From contig DASTYC010000020.1 of NCBI GenBank assembly GCA_035765195.1, positions 1 to 64,000 of the forward strand: a stretch of 64,000 nucleotides of DNA. Direction: 5' to 3'. Every line of letters starts with the position of its first letter. The stretch's first letter is position 1. Shown piece after piece: positions 19,881 to 27,975 of the stretch. Position numbers and translations under genes: made by a program. The notes beneath the pieces were generated by a model, which was given only the letters and a program-made list of their open reading frames with translations, was not told the DNA's origin and did not search any database. The stretch comes from CALAED01 sp035765195. Its GTDB lineage: Bacteria; Actinomycetota; Actinomycetes; Streptosporangiales; Streptosporangiaceae.

Positions 19881-19900
19881 CCCGTTCGTCGCGCGCAGGA

Positions 19901-19935
19901 GGAGGGACGGCGTTGGCCCCAAGCGCCGTCCCTCC
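19901..19935. terminator. Bidirectional terminator hairpin, degV / GH9
   Basis: GGAGGGACGGCG (19901-19912) pairs perfectly with CGCCGTCCCTCC (19924-19935) around an 11-base loop. It stands between the convergent stops of degV (19880) and the cellulase gene (19960) and can serve both. Confidence 0.8.
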
Positions 19936-19959
19936 CGTTCGGGAGCGCGCGGTCGTGCG

Positions 19960-21888
19960 TCAGGGGGTGTTGCCGTAGATCTTCGTCGTCCCGGAGTACA
20001 GCGCCATGTTCTGCACGGTCACCGGGGTGGCGCCGGGCGTCTTGGCGACGTCCTGGTACGACCAGTCGTTGGCGGGGTCCCAGGTGCCCGAACTGGTGAT
20101 CCGGAACTGCACCTCGCGGCGCGACTCCGACTGGCCGACGGGAGCGACGCTGGTCGCGGCGCAGCTGATCGTGACGTAGTAGACGTTGCCGGACAGCTGG
20201 GTCGGGCCGCTGGGCGCCGAGCACTGGTTGTAGGGCGAGGAGAACGTGAGCTGGCTCGGCGTGGTGGCGCCGTCGAGGGTGAAGAAGTAGCGGAACGAGC
20301 CGTCCGTCAGCGCCCGCGCCGGCCACGCCGAATGGTTGATGACGTAGGTCTTGATCTCGGTGTAGTTGGTGCCCGTGGAGTTGACCGCCGCCTGCAGATA
20401 GATCTCCGGGCCGTCCGGGGTCTCCGCCGGTGGGAAGTTCGCCAGGGGCGTCCCGCCGAACTCGCTGTACATCCGGACCAGCGCGCTGGTGAAGCCGGCG
20501 TTGTAGTCCGTCGCCACCTCGTTCTTGACGAAGTCGCCGCGGCTGTCGGTGTAGTTGTCGGCGGCGTCCGGCCCGCCGACGAGCGCCCCGTACAGCACGT
20601 GGCGGCTCTGCGCCGGATCGTTGATGTTGTTCGACCAGGACCCGTGCGCGGTCCGGTGGTGGGGGTTGCGCGGCGGGTTGGCGCCGAATCCGACCACGTA
20701 CGACGACCGCCGCGGGTTGTCGCCGAGCATGTAGTTGATCTGGCGGACGCCGAAGTCGTGATAGCGCGCCTTACGCGTCGCGTCGGTGAGGAAGTCGGAG
20801 TAGAGCAGGGCCATGAAGGCGGTGTTCGCCGCGTACCGCAGCGAGCCCCACTGCTGCAGCCAGGCGAGCCCGCCGGGGGAGTAGGTGACGCGCTGCCCGT
20901 TCACGCCGACGGTCCAGTAGTCCAGCCACCGGTTGGCGTCGTCGATGTAGCGCTGCTTGCCGGTGAGCCTGGCCAGCAGAACGTACGAACCATAGGACTT
21001 GTCGTCCCAGTCGGTGGTCCACCGATAGGACTTGGTCGTCGTCTGCTGCTCGGTGGACAGGTTGGCGTAGTAGCTCTCCGCCTTGTCGAGGTAGGCGGTC
21101 TCGCCGGTCGCCCGGTACAGCCAGATCGCGCCCCAGACGAGCTCGTCGTTGTACCCGCTGAAGGACTGGTAGTAGCCGGAAGCGTCGGTGATGCACTCGC
21201 TGTACTTGCGTCGCACCGTGTCGGCGAACGTGTAGAGCTGGCGGGCATGGCTCACGAGCGTGTTCGCGTAGGCCGCGTCGGTCTGCCGGAAGACCATCGA
21301 CGAGGCGCTCATCGCCGCCGCCGTCTCGGCGGCCAGCTCGCTGCCGCCGCAGCTCGCGTCGATCTTGTACGCGGGGCGCGCCATCGGCAGCACCTCGGCC
21401 GGCCCCCACCAGGCGTGGTCCTGGCCGCCGTTGCCGACCTGTCCGTACAGCACGTTCGCCGACGGATGCGCCTTGATGAAGTAGTCGTTCACCCAGCGCA
21501 GGTTGTTCAGCAGCGGCGTCAGCTGGCCCGCCGCCGAATAGGCGCCGCGGTATTCCACCGCGCCCCACGCCAGCATGGTCGTGGAGAACGCCATCGGCAG
21601 CCCGAACTTCACGTGATCGCCGGCGTCGAACCAGCCGCCCGTGAGGTCGCGGCCGACGTCGCTGCCGTCGCCGAGCGCGGAGTCGCCGCGCCAGCTCACC
21701 CGGTTCCACGCCGGCTTCCGCCCGGCCGCCTGCGCCTCATAGAACCAAATGGACTTCTGCAGCGCCTCGCCGTAGTTGTAGGTGGCCGCCGCGGCCGGCC
21801 GAGCCGGCAGGACCGACACGAGCGGGGCCAGCAGGGCGGCTCCGGCCAGGACGGTCACGGCGGCGAGGCGGCGGATCGGATATCCCAT
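19960..21888 (-). CDS. GH9 endoglucanase with CBM3c (Cel9A-type)
   Basis: This is a secreted processive endoglucanase of 642 residues. A signal peptide (about residues 1-35, ending in AAAA) leads into the GH9 catalytic domain (about 37-470). The motif WFDAGDHVKFGLP supplies the catalytic-base aspartates Asp88 and Asp91; KNEVATDYNAGF near residue 457 holds the acid Glu. SRHVLYGALVGGPD and YVVGFGANPPRNPHHR are family signatures. A CBM3c-type module fills about residues 495-642. Unlike Thermobifida Cel9A there is no fibronectin type III or CBM2 domain after it. It is 101 bases downstream of the GH48 gene and probably in the celR-GH48-GH9 operon. Confidence 0.95.
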   Translation of the reverse strand: MGYPIRRLAAVTVLAGAALLAPLVSVLPARPAAAATYNYGEALQKSIWFYEAQAAGRKPAWNRVSWRGDSALGDGSDVGRDLTGGWFDAGDHVKFGLPMAFSTTMLAWGAVEYRGAYSAAGQLTPLLNNLRWVNDYFIKAHPSANVLYGQVGNGGQDHAWWGPAEVLPMARPAYKIDASCGGSELAAETAAAMSASSMVFRQTDAAYANTLVSHARQLYTFADTVRRKYSECITDASGYYQSFSGYNDELVWGAIWLYRATGETAYLDKAESYYANLSTEQQTTTKSYRWTTDWDDKSYGSYVLLARLTGKQRYIDDANRWLDYWTVGVNGQRVTYSPGGLAWLQQWGSLRYAANTAFMALLYSDFLTDATRKARYHDFGVRQINYMLGDNPRRSSYVVGFGANPPRNPHHRTAHGSWSNNINDPAQSRHVLYGALVGGPDAADNYTDSRGDFVKNEVATDYNAGFTSALVRMYSEFGGTPLANFPPAETPDGPEIYLQAAVNSTGTNYTEIKTYVINHSAWPARALTDGSFRYFFTLDGATTPSQLTFSSPYNQCSAPSGPTQLSGNVYYVTISCAATSVAPVGQSESRREVQFRITSSGTWDPANDWSYQDVAKTPGATPVTVQNMALYSGTTKIYGNTP

Positions 21889-21989
21889 CGTGATGCCTCC
21901 TGGTACGGGGCCTGATCTCGGGTCGGGGCCGGGGCGGGCGACGAAGGCCGCCCGCCCCGGCCGGTTGTCAACGGCCAGAGGAAAGGGCG

Positions 21990-24947
21990 TCAGTCGTCGG
22001 GGAACAAGCTCCCGTAGTCGGCCAGCGCCATGGCGATGTCGGACTGGGCCCAGAACCGGTGGTAGGTGAAGCTCGGTGCCGAGCCGCCGTCCAGGTAGGA
22101 CTGCACCTTCGGCCAGTCAGGGTCGTCCCGGAGGAAGGAACGGATGCTGATGAACGTCGAGTTCGAGTTGATCTGGTCGCCGTTCGGCATCCGCCCGGAG
22201 AAGCCCGGCGGGATGTAGAGGCCCTGCTGGTTGGAGGAGCTCCACACGTCGTCGAACCTGTTGTAGTCGGTGCGTGTCTCCGGGGTGGTGATGCCGCGCG
22301 ACTCCTTGAGCAACAGCAGCCGGTCGAGCAGGCCCTTGGCGGTCTCCCTGGCCTGCTGTCCCAGTGCGGTGTCGGGGGTGGCGGCGGCGTAGTAGGTGAG
22401 CGTGCGGGCGAAGGCCGCGGCGACACCTACGTCAGTGGTGCGGGTGCGCACCGTGACGTGCAGCCCGGGGTTGTCCGCGGGCGTGCCGGTGTTGTTGTTG
22501 AAGCTGGCCGCCGGGGCGCCGCTCCAGTCCATCTCGTTCGGGATCTGGAAGGAGCTGCCGGAGCCCAGGGTGGTCTGGGAGATCGCCCAGTTCACCCACT
22601 TGTCGAGCACGGTCTTGGCCATCGTCTGCGACGGCACCAGGAAGAACAGCTCGGCCAGCCGCTCCATGCCCCACGCCTGGAAGCCGAACCACTGGTTCGA
22701 CGGCGGGTCGTGGTAGACCGGGTCGACGTCGTACGACATGCCGAAGAACTGCGGTGCCCCGGCCGGGCGTGCCGCGTAGGCGCCGTCCCAGCTGTTGGTG
22801 GCACCGCCGGCGATGGCGCCTTCGGCCGACTGCAGCCACTTGTAGAACTGCACCTGACGGGTCAGGCTCTGCTGCCAGTCGGTGGCCGCGGACGGCGACT
22901 GCGGGCGCAGCGCCGCCGGTCCCGAGGGCGACAGCGCCCACGCCGCGACCGGGTTCTGGTACCCGCCGTGGTTGTGGCTGGAGCCGATCCGCCACGACCA
23001 GGCGTTGTTGATGTCGCCACCCCACGCCGCGTACCAGCTCAGCAGGTAGTTGGAGCTGCTCTTGCCGCTGCCGGGGGTGCAGGTCGGCGAGGCGCAACCC
23101 GGGTTCTTGAAGTACTTGTCGTACATCGCGTACCGCAGGAAGTCGCCCAGCTTGGCGGCCTTGGTGACCGTGGCCGAGATCTGCGACTGGTTGCCCTGCT
23201 CGGTCGCCCAGCGCAGCGCCCAGTACGCGGCCTGCACGGCGCGCGCGTCGGCGTCCGGGGCGGAGGTGTACCGCCACTGGTTGGCGCCGGAGCCCTGGAC
23301 GAAGATCGGCGGGTAGCCGGAGCCCGACTGGCCGAACCGGCCGGTCTCACACGACGGGTGCGGCACGGTCTCCCAGACCGACTCCTGCGGGCCGCGCTGG
23401 TAGGTGTTGATGTAGGTCACCCGCTGCGTGTTGTCGCCGCACTCGGCGCCGGTACGTCCGGTGCCGTAGCCGTAGACGTCGTCGACGTCCAGCAGCCAGT
23501 GCATCTGGTACATGAGCCGGTTGCCGTACGTCTGCTGCAGTTCGCCCGCGAGCGGGTCCTGACCTGCGGCGATGTTGGCGTCCAGCGGCGAGGGGTACTG
23601 GCTCGGCTGGTTGAACTCCGGCGCGTAGTCGGCCGGGTCGTTGGGGTTGTAGGTGGACTGCCCACCGGGCTGACCGGCCGACGACGGGATGATGAAGGTC
23701 TCCATCGTCGTCCACGCCTGGTTGAACGGCGCCCAGTCGCCGCTGATCCGGCCGTGCTGCGCCTCCAGCCAGAGCCAGAAGCTGAACGCCTCCGACGTGG
23801 TCTCGTGCCCGTGGTCGGGGGCCTCGACCAGCAGCGTCTCGACCGAGTGATAGGGGATGCCCTCGGGCGAGAAGTAGCCGTTCCCCGGTGCCTTGAGCTT
23901 GTTGTACTGAGCGGTGAACTCCTCGATGTAGGAGCTGGCCTCCGGCGCGTCGTCATCTTCCTCGGTGACCGTCACCACTACCGACGGATATCCGGTGGCG
24001 CTGACCGTGATGGTCGCCTGGCCGGAGGACTGGTCGGCGTCCTGAGCCGCCGCCAGCGTCACGGTCTGCGGCGTGTTCCAGTTGGACGTGGTGAACGTGC
24101 GCGTACCTCCGGCCGAGACCGAGATGTCGGCGTCGCCCGCGGTACGGGATGTCGACACGCTCACGTTGGCCGTCGGCTGCGCGGACAGGCTCACGCTGAA
24201 GCTCTGGTTGCCGCCCTCGGGCACGCTGACCGCCGCCGGGCTCACCACCAGGGTCGGGCCCGCGTCGACGACGATGGCCACCTCGGCGGTCGCCGCCGCG
24301 CCCAAGTCGTCGACCGCCCGCGCCTGCAGGGTGTAGTTGCCGGACGGCAGGCTGGTGTGGGTGAAGCTGTACGGCGCCGAGGTGTCGGTGCCGGCGAGCA
24401 TGCCGTTGCGGAAGAACTCGACCCGCGCCACGTTGCCGTCGTCGCTCGCGTTGGCGTTCACCGTGACATTGCTGCCGACCGGGAAGTGCTGGCCGGCGGT
24501 GGGGCTGGTGATGGTGACGGTCGGCGCGGCGTTCGCCCCGTTGCACGCGACGTTGTTGATCGAGAAGTTGGTCGGGTCAGAGTTCGTCCCGCTGTAGCTG
24601 AAGTTGGCGCTCGTCGTGGCGGTGGCGCCGGTGGGGAGGTTGCCATTCCACGCCGCGTTGGAGACCGTGACGTTCTGACCGGACTGCGACCAGGTGCCGT
24701 TCCAGCCGTTTTGCAGCCGCTGGTTGCCGGCATAGGAATAGCGCAGGGTCCAGCCGTTGACCGCGTCACCGAGGTTGTGAATGGTGATGTTGGCCGTGAA
24801 CCCTGAGCCCCAGTCGTTCTTTGCGTAGTCGACCTGACACTGGACGGCGGCGGACGCGGGCGTGCCCGTCGCCACGAGGGCACTGAGGAGCAGGGATATG
24901 CCTGCTCCCAGCGCCAGGACCGGCCGCCAACGACGGCGTCTTTTCAT
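21990..24947 (-). CDS. GH48 reducing-end cellobiohydrolase with N-terminal CBM2
   Basis: This 985-residue secreted exocellulase has a signal peptide (1-34), CBM2 (about 35-137, bounded by cysteines in QCQVDYA and NNVACNG), an Ig-like domain (about 143-230, PTVTITSPTAGQHFPVGS), a second beta domain (about 233-335, VSVPEGGNQSFSVSLSAQP), and the GH48 module from about 345 to the end. GH48 signatures include SVETLLVEAPDHGHETTSEA, which contains the putative acid Glu near residue 386, and DVDDVYGYGTG. Reducing-end processive GH48 enzymes act with GH9/CBM3c enzymes such as the next gene. AGGAGGAA lies just upstream of the ATG. The second beta domain is not a usual part of actinobacterial GH48 enzymes. 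Confidence 0.95.
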   Translation of the reverse strand: MKRRRRWRPVLALGAGISLLLSALVATGTPASAAVQCQVDYAKNDWGSGFTANITIHNLGDAVNGWTLRYSYAGNQRLQNGWNGTWSQSGQNVTVSNAAWNGNLPTGATATTSANFSYSGTNSDPTNFSINNVACNGANAAPTVTITSPTAGQHFPVGSNVTVNANASDDGNVARVEFFRNGMLAGTDTSAPYSFTHTSLPSGNYTLQARAVDDLGAAATAEVAIVVDAGPTLVVSPAAVSVPEGGNQSFSVSLSAQPTANVSVSTSRTAGDADISVSAGGTRTFTTSNWNTPQTVTLAAAQDADQSSGQATITVSATGYPSVVVTVTEEDDDAPEASSYIEEFTAQYNKLKAPGNGYFSPEGIPYHSVETLLVEAPDHGHETTSEAFSFWLWLEAQHGRISGDWAPFNQAWTTMETFIIPSSAGQPGGQSTYNPNDPADYAPEFNQPSQYPSPLDANIAAGQDPLAGELQQTYGNRLMYQMHWLLDVDDVYGYGTGRTGAECGDNTQRVTYINTYQRGPQESVWETVPHPSCETGRFGQSGSGYPPIFVQGSGANQWRYTSAPDADARAVQAAYWALRWATEQGNQSQISATVTKAAKLGDFLRYAMYDKYFKNPGCASPTCTPGSGKSSSNYLLSWYAAWGGDINNAWSWRIGSSHNHGGYQNPVAAWALSPSGPAALRPQSPSAATDWQQSLTRQVQFYKWLQSAEGAIAGGATNSWDGAYAARPAGAPQFFGMSYDVDPVYHDPPSNQWFGFQAWGMERLAELFFLVPSQTMAKTVLDKWVNWAISQTTLGSGSSFQIPNEMDWSGAPAASFNNNTGTPADNPGLHVTVRTRTTDVGVAAAFARTLTYYAAATPDTALGQQARETAKGLLDRLLLLKESRGITTPETRTDYNRFDDVWSSSNQQGLYIPPGFSGRMPNGDQINSNSTFISIRSFLRDDPDWPKVQSYLDGGSAPSFTYHRFWAQSDIAMALADYGSLFPDD

Positions 24948-24997
24948 GGGGATTCCTCCTGAGGAGAGCTGACCACGGGCACGCTGAAACCCGCGGG

Positions 24998-25019
24998 GTC
25001 GCGCTCACGCGAACGCGAC
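24998..25019 (-). promoter_or_regulatory. Hairpin in the leader of the GH48 gene
   Basis: GTCGCG (24998-25003) and CGCGAC (25014-25019) can pair about 50 bases before the GH48 start codon. It may stabilise or process the mRNA between celR and GH48. No effect on the ribosome binding site is evident. Confidence 0.35.
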
Positions 25020-25081
25020 GGGGTGGGGTGGTGGGGCCAACACCCCTAGGCGGATGTAGAAGGCTCGAAGAGCCGTTGAAA

Positions 25082-25109
25082 GGGTCGTGAGGGCTGGGTC
25101 GTGAGGGCT
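25082..25109. repeat. Two tandem 14-bp repeats between celR and GH48
   Basis: GGGTCGTGAGGGCT occurs twice with no gap (25082-25095 and 25096-25109). Just upstream GGCTC-GAA-GAGCC forms a small hairpin. No CelR operator is present in this 227-base gap. Confidence 0.8.
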
Positions 25110-25174
25110 TCGGAGGGGCTTTGAGGCTTGGCGGGTCGGCGGAGGGTTGAGGCGGAGGGGAGCCTGGGGGATAC

Positions 25175-26200
25175 CTAGGCGGATTCGCGGACGATCAACT
25201 TGGTGCTGAGGACGATGCTCTGGCCGGAGACGGGCTTGCCCGCGATCCGGGACAGCAGCTCGTGGGTGGCGCGGGCGCCCATCTCCTCGAGCGGCTGGTG
25301 CACGGTCGTCAGCCGGGGCCGCAGATGCTGCGCGATGGCCGAGTCGCCGAAGCCGATGACCGCCACGTCATCGGGCACTCGGCGCCTGGCGCGGTGCAGC
25401 GCGCGCATGGCGCCCGCGGCCATGAGATCGGAGGCCACCAGGACCGCGTCGATGGTGGGCCATCGATCGAGCAGACGGTTCATGGCGTGCTCGCCCGAAG
25501 CCTGGCGCAGATCGCCATAGGCCACGAGCCCGGAGCTGAGCATGCCGGCGTCGGCGACGGCGTCTCGGTAGCCGGCCAGCCGGTCGGCTCCCAGGACGGT
25601 GTCGGGCGGCCCGGCGATGGTCCCGATGGCGCGCCGCCCGGAGTTGAGCAGGTGCTCCACCGCGGCGCGTGCGCCGCCGCGGTCGTCGATGTCGACGTGG
25701 GGAATCCAGCTGTCGGACTGGGGCCTGCCGGCCAGCACGACGGGCACTCCGGCGGCCGCGTGCAGGAGCGGATGGTCGCCTCGGGTGCTGACCAGGAGCA
25801 CACCGGCCGCGTGGCCGCCTCGGAGATAACCGGCCACGGCCTGCTGGCCGCCGCCCGCCATCAAGATGACGAGCTGGCTGGTCTTGCCGAGCGCCCGGCG
25901 CGCGCCGTGCAGCACGCGGGCGAAGAACGGGTCGGCGAAGACGCGCGTGCTGTCTTCGCAGACCACTGCGGCGATCGAACCGGTCGAGCGTCCGGCGGGC
26001 CGAGACGATGGCCGATGGCGGACGTAGCCGAGCCGGCGGATTGCGTCTTCCACCTGCGCGCGGGCATGGTGGCTTACGCGGGCTGATCCGTTGATGACAC
26101 GAGACGCTGTCGCGGGCGAGACGCCGGCGAGTTCGGCCACCTGCGCCAGCGTCGGTACGGATACAGTCGCGGGCTCGGCGACCGTTCCTGTGGGGGACAC
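25175..26200 (-). CDS. celR: LacI-family cellulase regulator (CelR-like)
   Basis: This is a 341-residue repressor. The HTH, TLAQVAELAGVSPATASRV at about residues 17-35, with INGSARVS after it, is the LacI family DNA-binding domain; the hinge and a periplasmic-binding-protein-like sensor domain follow (GVLLVSTRGDHP, DVAVIGFGDSAIAQHLRP). CelR of Thermobifida binds TGGGAGCGCTCCCA and is released by cellobiose; the same site occurs before this gene. I chose the GTG at 26198-26200 (complement) because GGAAGGGAG precedes it and the longer in-frame extension would put the operator and promoter inside the gene. It lies directly upstream of the two cellulase genes on the same strand, suggesting autoregulation of the whole unit. 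Confidence 0.92.
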   Translation of the reverse strand: MSPTGTVAEPATVSVPTLAQVAELAGVSPATASRVINGSARVSHHARAQVEDAIRRLGYVRHRPSSRPAGRSTGSIAAVVCEDSTRVFADPFFARVLHGARRALGKTSQLVILMAGGGQQAVAGYLRGGHAAGVLLVSTRGDHPLLHAAAGVPVVLAGRPQSDSWIPHVDIDDRGGARAAVEHLLNSGRRAIGTIAGPPDTVLGADRLAGYRDAVADAGMLSSGLVAYGDLRQASGEHAMNRLLDRWPTIDAVLVASDLMAAGAMRALHRARRRVPDDVAVIGFGDSAIAQHLRPRLTTVHQPLEEMGARATHELLSRIAGKPVSGQSIVLSTKLIVRESA

Positions 26201-26244
26201 GAGGAAGACTCCCTTCCGGGCGGAAACGCCCAGCGGCGGGGTGG

Positions 26245-26287
26245 TGGGAGCGCTCCCAAATATCAATCCGGGCATCATCGCTGTCAA
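26245..26287 (-). promoter_or_regulatory. celR promoter with CelR operator
   Basis: On the reverse strand a consensus TTGACA (complement 26282-26287) is 17 bases from GATATT (complement 26259-26264). The perfect 14-bp operator TGGGAGCGCTCCCA (26245-26258) abuts the -10 box and covers the expected start point. This is the classic arrangement for LacI-type repression. Confidence 0.85.
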
Positions 26288-26475
26288 GGGATGTGTGACG
26301 ATTGTGTTAGAAGGGCGTTTCGCCGCGGCCGGCGCGGGGCGGTCACCAGAATGCCTCTGGCCGGGCAGGACCTGTGACGAACGTCAACCGATAGGTCTGC
26401 GAAATCCATGAAAATTCGTGAAAGAGCGCTTTTCCAGCGTGATCTCGAGCGTTAAGGTCGAGGTGCGCTGCGAGG

Positions 26476-26505
26476 CTTGACTGTGGGAGCGCTCCCACAG
26501 TCAAG
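26476..26505. promoter_or_regulatory. Second CelR operator within a 30-bp perfect palindrome
   Basis: TGGGAGCGCTCCCA at 26484-26497 sits in the middle of a perfectly symmetric 30-bp sequence (outer arms CTTGACTG and CAGTCAAG). It is about 220 bp upstream of the celR operator and 130 bp before comEA. No -10 box is placed to make the embedded TTGACT a promoter on either strand, so an auxiliary operator is more likely. Confidence 0.8.
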
Positions 26506-26633
26506 GACAACAGGGACTTTTGTCCGGAATGACCGGTTCGGTGCGGAGCCCGGTCACCGTACTAAGCCGCGGTTGTCCACAGAATGGGTCAGGCCTGTTG
26601 GCGCAATGACGGTCCTCCTTAACGTGGGCCGCC

Positions 26634-27377
26634 ATGAGAAGCAGCGATACCCGAAGGCGCGGCCGTGGTGACTCGGTCGCGCCGAGTCGGCTCCTCGCGC
26701 TACTGAGGCCGCGCCCACCCCAGTTCGGCGCGCCCCCGGCGGCGACCCTTCGATCGACGCCCGAGCCTTCCGGGCGGTCGTCGCCGGCCGTGCCCTCGTG
26801 GGACCCTGGCCTGCCGGGCGCCCGGGCGCTCATCGCGGTCGGCATCGTCGCCGCCCTGGTCGCCGCCGGTTTCCTGTGGCTCTCGCGGCCGCGCCCACAG
26901 CCGGTCCCGGCCGCCGCGGCGCGCCCCTCACTCGCCGCTCCGCCATCCGCCGTCTCCGCCGCGCCGGTGGTCGACGTCGCGGGCAAGGTACGACACCCGG
27001 GCGTCGTCACCCTGCGGCCCGGTGCCAGGGTGATCGACGCCATCAAGGCCGCCGGGGGCCTGCGGCCGGGCGCCGGCCCCGGTGCCCTCAACCTCGCCAG
27101 ACCCGTCGCCGACGGCGAGCAGATACTCGTCGGCGCCACGGCGTCCCCGCAGCCGGCGGCCGCGCCGGCCGCGCCGGGCGCGGGTGCCCGGCTCGATCTC
27201 AACGCCGCCACCGTGGAGCAGTTCGACCAGCTCCCGGGCGTCGGCCCCGTCCTCGCCCGGCGCATCGTCGACTACCGCACCCAGCACGGGGCCTTTCGCG
27301 GCGTCGAGGAGCTTCAAGAGGTGACCGGCATCGGCAGCCGCAAGTACGCCGACATCAAAGACCTCGTTCGGGTCTGA
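26634..27377 (+). CDS. comEA: ComEA helix-hairpin-helix DNA-binding protein
   Basis: This is a 247-residue membrane-anchored protein. After a cytoplasmic Arg/Pro-rich segment there is one membrane helix (about 63-83, ALIAVGIVAALVAAGFLWL), then an SLBB domain (about 110-165, VVDVAGKVRHPGVVTL) and a C-terminal helix-hairpin-helix pair (about 185-247, LDLNAATVEQFDQLPGVGPV and GIGSRKYADI). ComEA receives double-stranded DNA outside the membrane and passes it to ComEC, encoded downstream. Natural competence in most actinobacteria is unproven, so a role in DNA uptake is inference. The gene follows the palindromic CelR site by about 130 bp. Confidence 0.93.
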   Translation: MRSSDTRRRGRGDSVAPSRLLALLRPRPPQFGAPPAATLRSTPEPSGRSSPAVPSWDPGLPGARALIAVGIVAALVAAGFLWLSRPRPQPVPAAAARPSLAAPPSAVSAAPVVDVAGKVRHPGVVTLRPGARVIDAIKAAGGLRPGAGPGALNLARPVADGEQILVGATASPQPAAAPAAPGAGARLDLNAATVEQFDQLPGVGPVLARRIVDYRTQHGAFRGVEELQEVTGIGSRKYADIKDLVRV

Positions 27378-27407
27378 CGCCAATGCCCTCCGCCGAGTGC
27401 CCCGCAT

Positions 27408-27700
27408 GATGACGCCTGCGGTGTGAACAGTGATCCGTTCACCAAGGTTGGAGAGGCGGCCGGTGCCGGGACGTGGGGCGGTGTGATGGCCGGGCGTGCG
27501 GCGAAGCGGGGTGATGACGCCTGCGCTGTGAACAGTGATCTGGTCCGCGGCGCCGACCAAAACGCGAGATCTGGGGCGGGCCCGGGGGTGGGGCGGCGTG
27601 ATGGGCGGGCGTGAGGCGGAGCGAGACGATGACGCCCGCGCTGTGAACAGTGATCTGGTCCGCAACGCCGACGAAACGGCGAGATCGGGGCGGGGCCGCG
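27408..27700. repeat. Degenerate 105/115-bp tandem repeat between comEA and comEC
   Basis: The core GATGACGCCTGCGCTGTGAA with following CAGTGATC recurs with starts at 27408, 27513 and 27628, and a decayed copy begins at 27925. Units 1 and 2 also share their distal halves (GGGGCGG...GTGATGG...CGGGCGTG). Spacings of 105 and 115 bases are not both multiples of three, and the reading frame shifts between units, so the array is unlikely to be coding although one frame stays open across it. Confidence 0.8.
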
Positions 27701-27975
27701 GCGCCGGCGGCCGCGGACGTGGCCACAACGGGAGCGCGGCCAAGGCTTATCCCGCAGGCGGAAGGCGGTACGTCGACGCCGGCGGCGGGTTAGGCGGCCG
27801 CAAAGCGAACATGACCATCGACGCACGCGACGCGATCGGCCGCATGACCCACAGTGTCGACGCGCCCACGGGCGGCGATGGAGAAGTGGGGCCGCGCGGC
27901 GACCGGGCGGGCGGCCACGGGATCGATGACACCTTTGGTGTGAACGGCCCCGCGATCGATGACGCGGACTTCCGC
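27701..27975 (+). other. Open but probably non-coding leader before comEC
   Basis: The comEC frame is open back to 27535, through the repeats, but this part is Gly/Asp/Arg-rich with no family similarity. An ATG at 27811 is an alternative start. The decayed repeat copies at 27925 and 27958 lie here. Confidence 0.45.

Noticed and set aside
22059..24806. 915-residue forward open frame over the GH48 gene
   Set aside because: It is antisense to a well-supported GH48 gene and is Val/Arg/Gly-rich with no motif.
26477..26504. TTGACT on both strands of the palindrome as divergent promoters
   Set aside because: No -10-like hexamer lies 16-19 bases from either TTGACT.
27535..27975. Extension of comEC upstream through the repeats
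   Set aside because: The frame is open, but the repeat spacing shifts frame from unit to unit and the translated part has no similarity to ComEC proteins.
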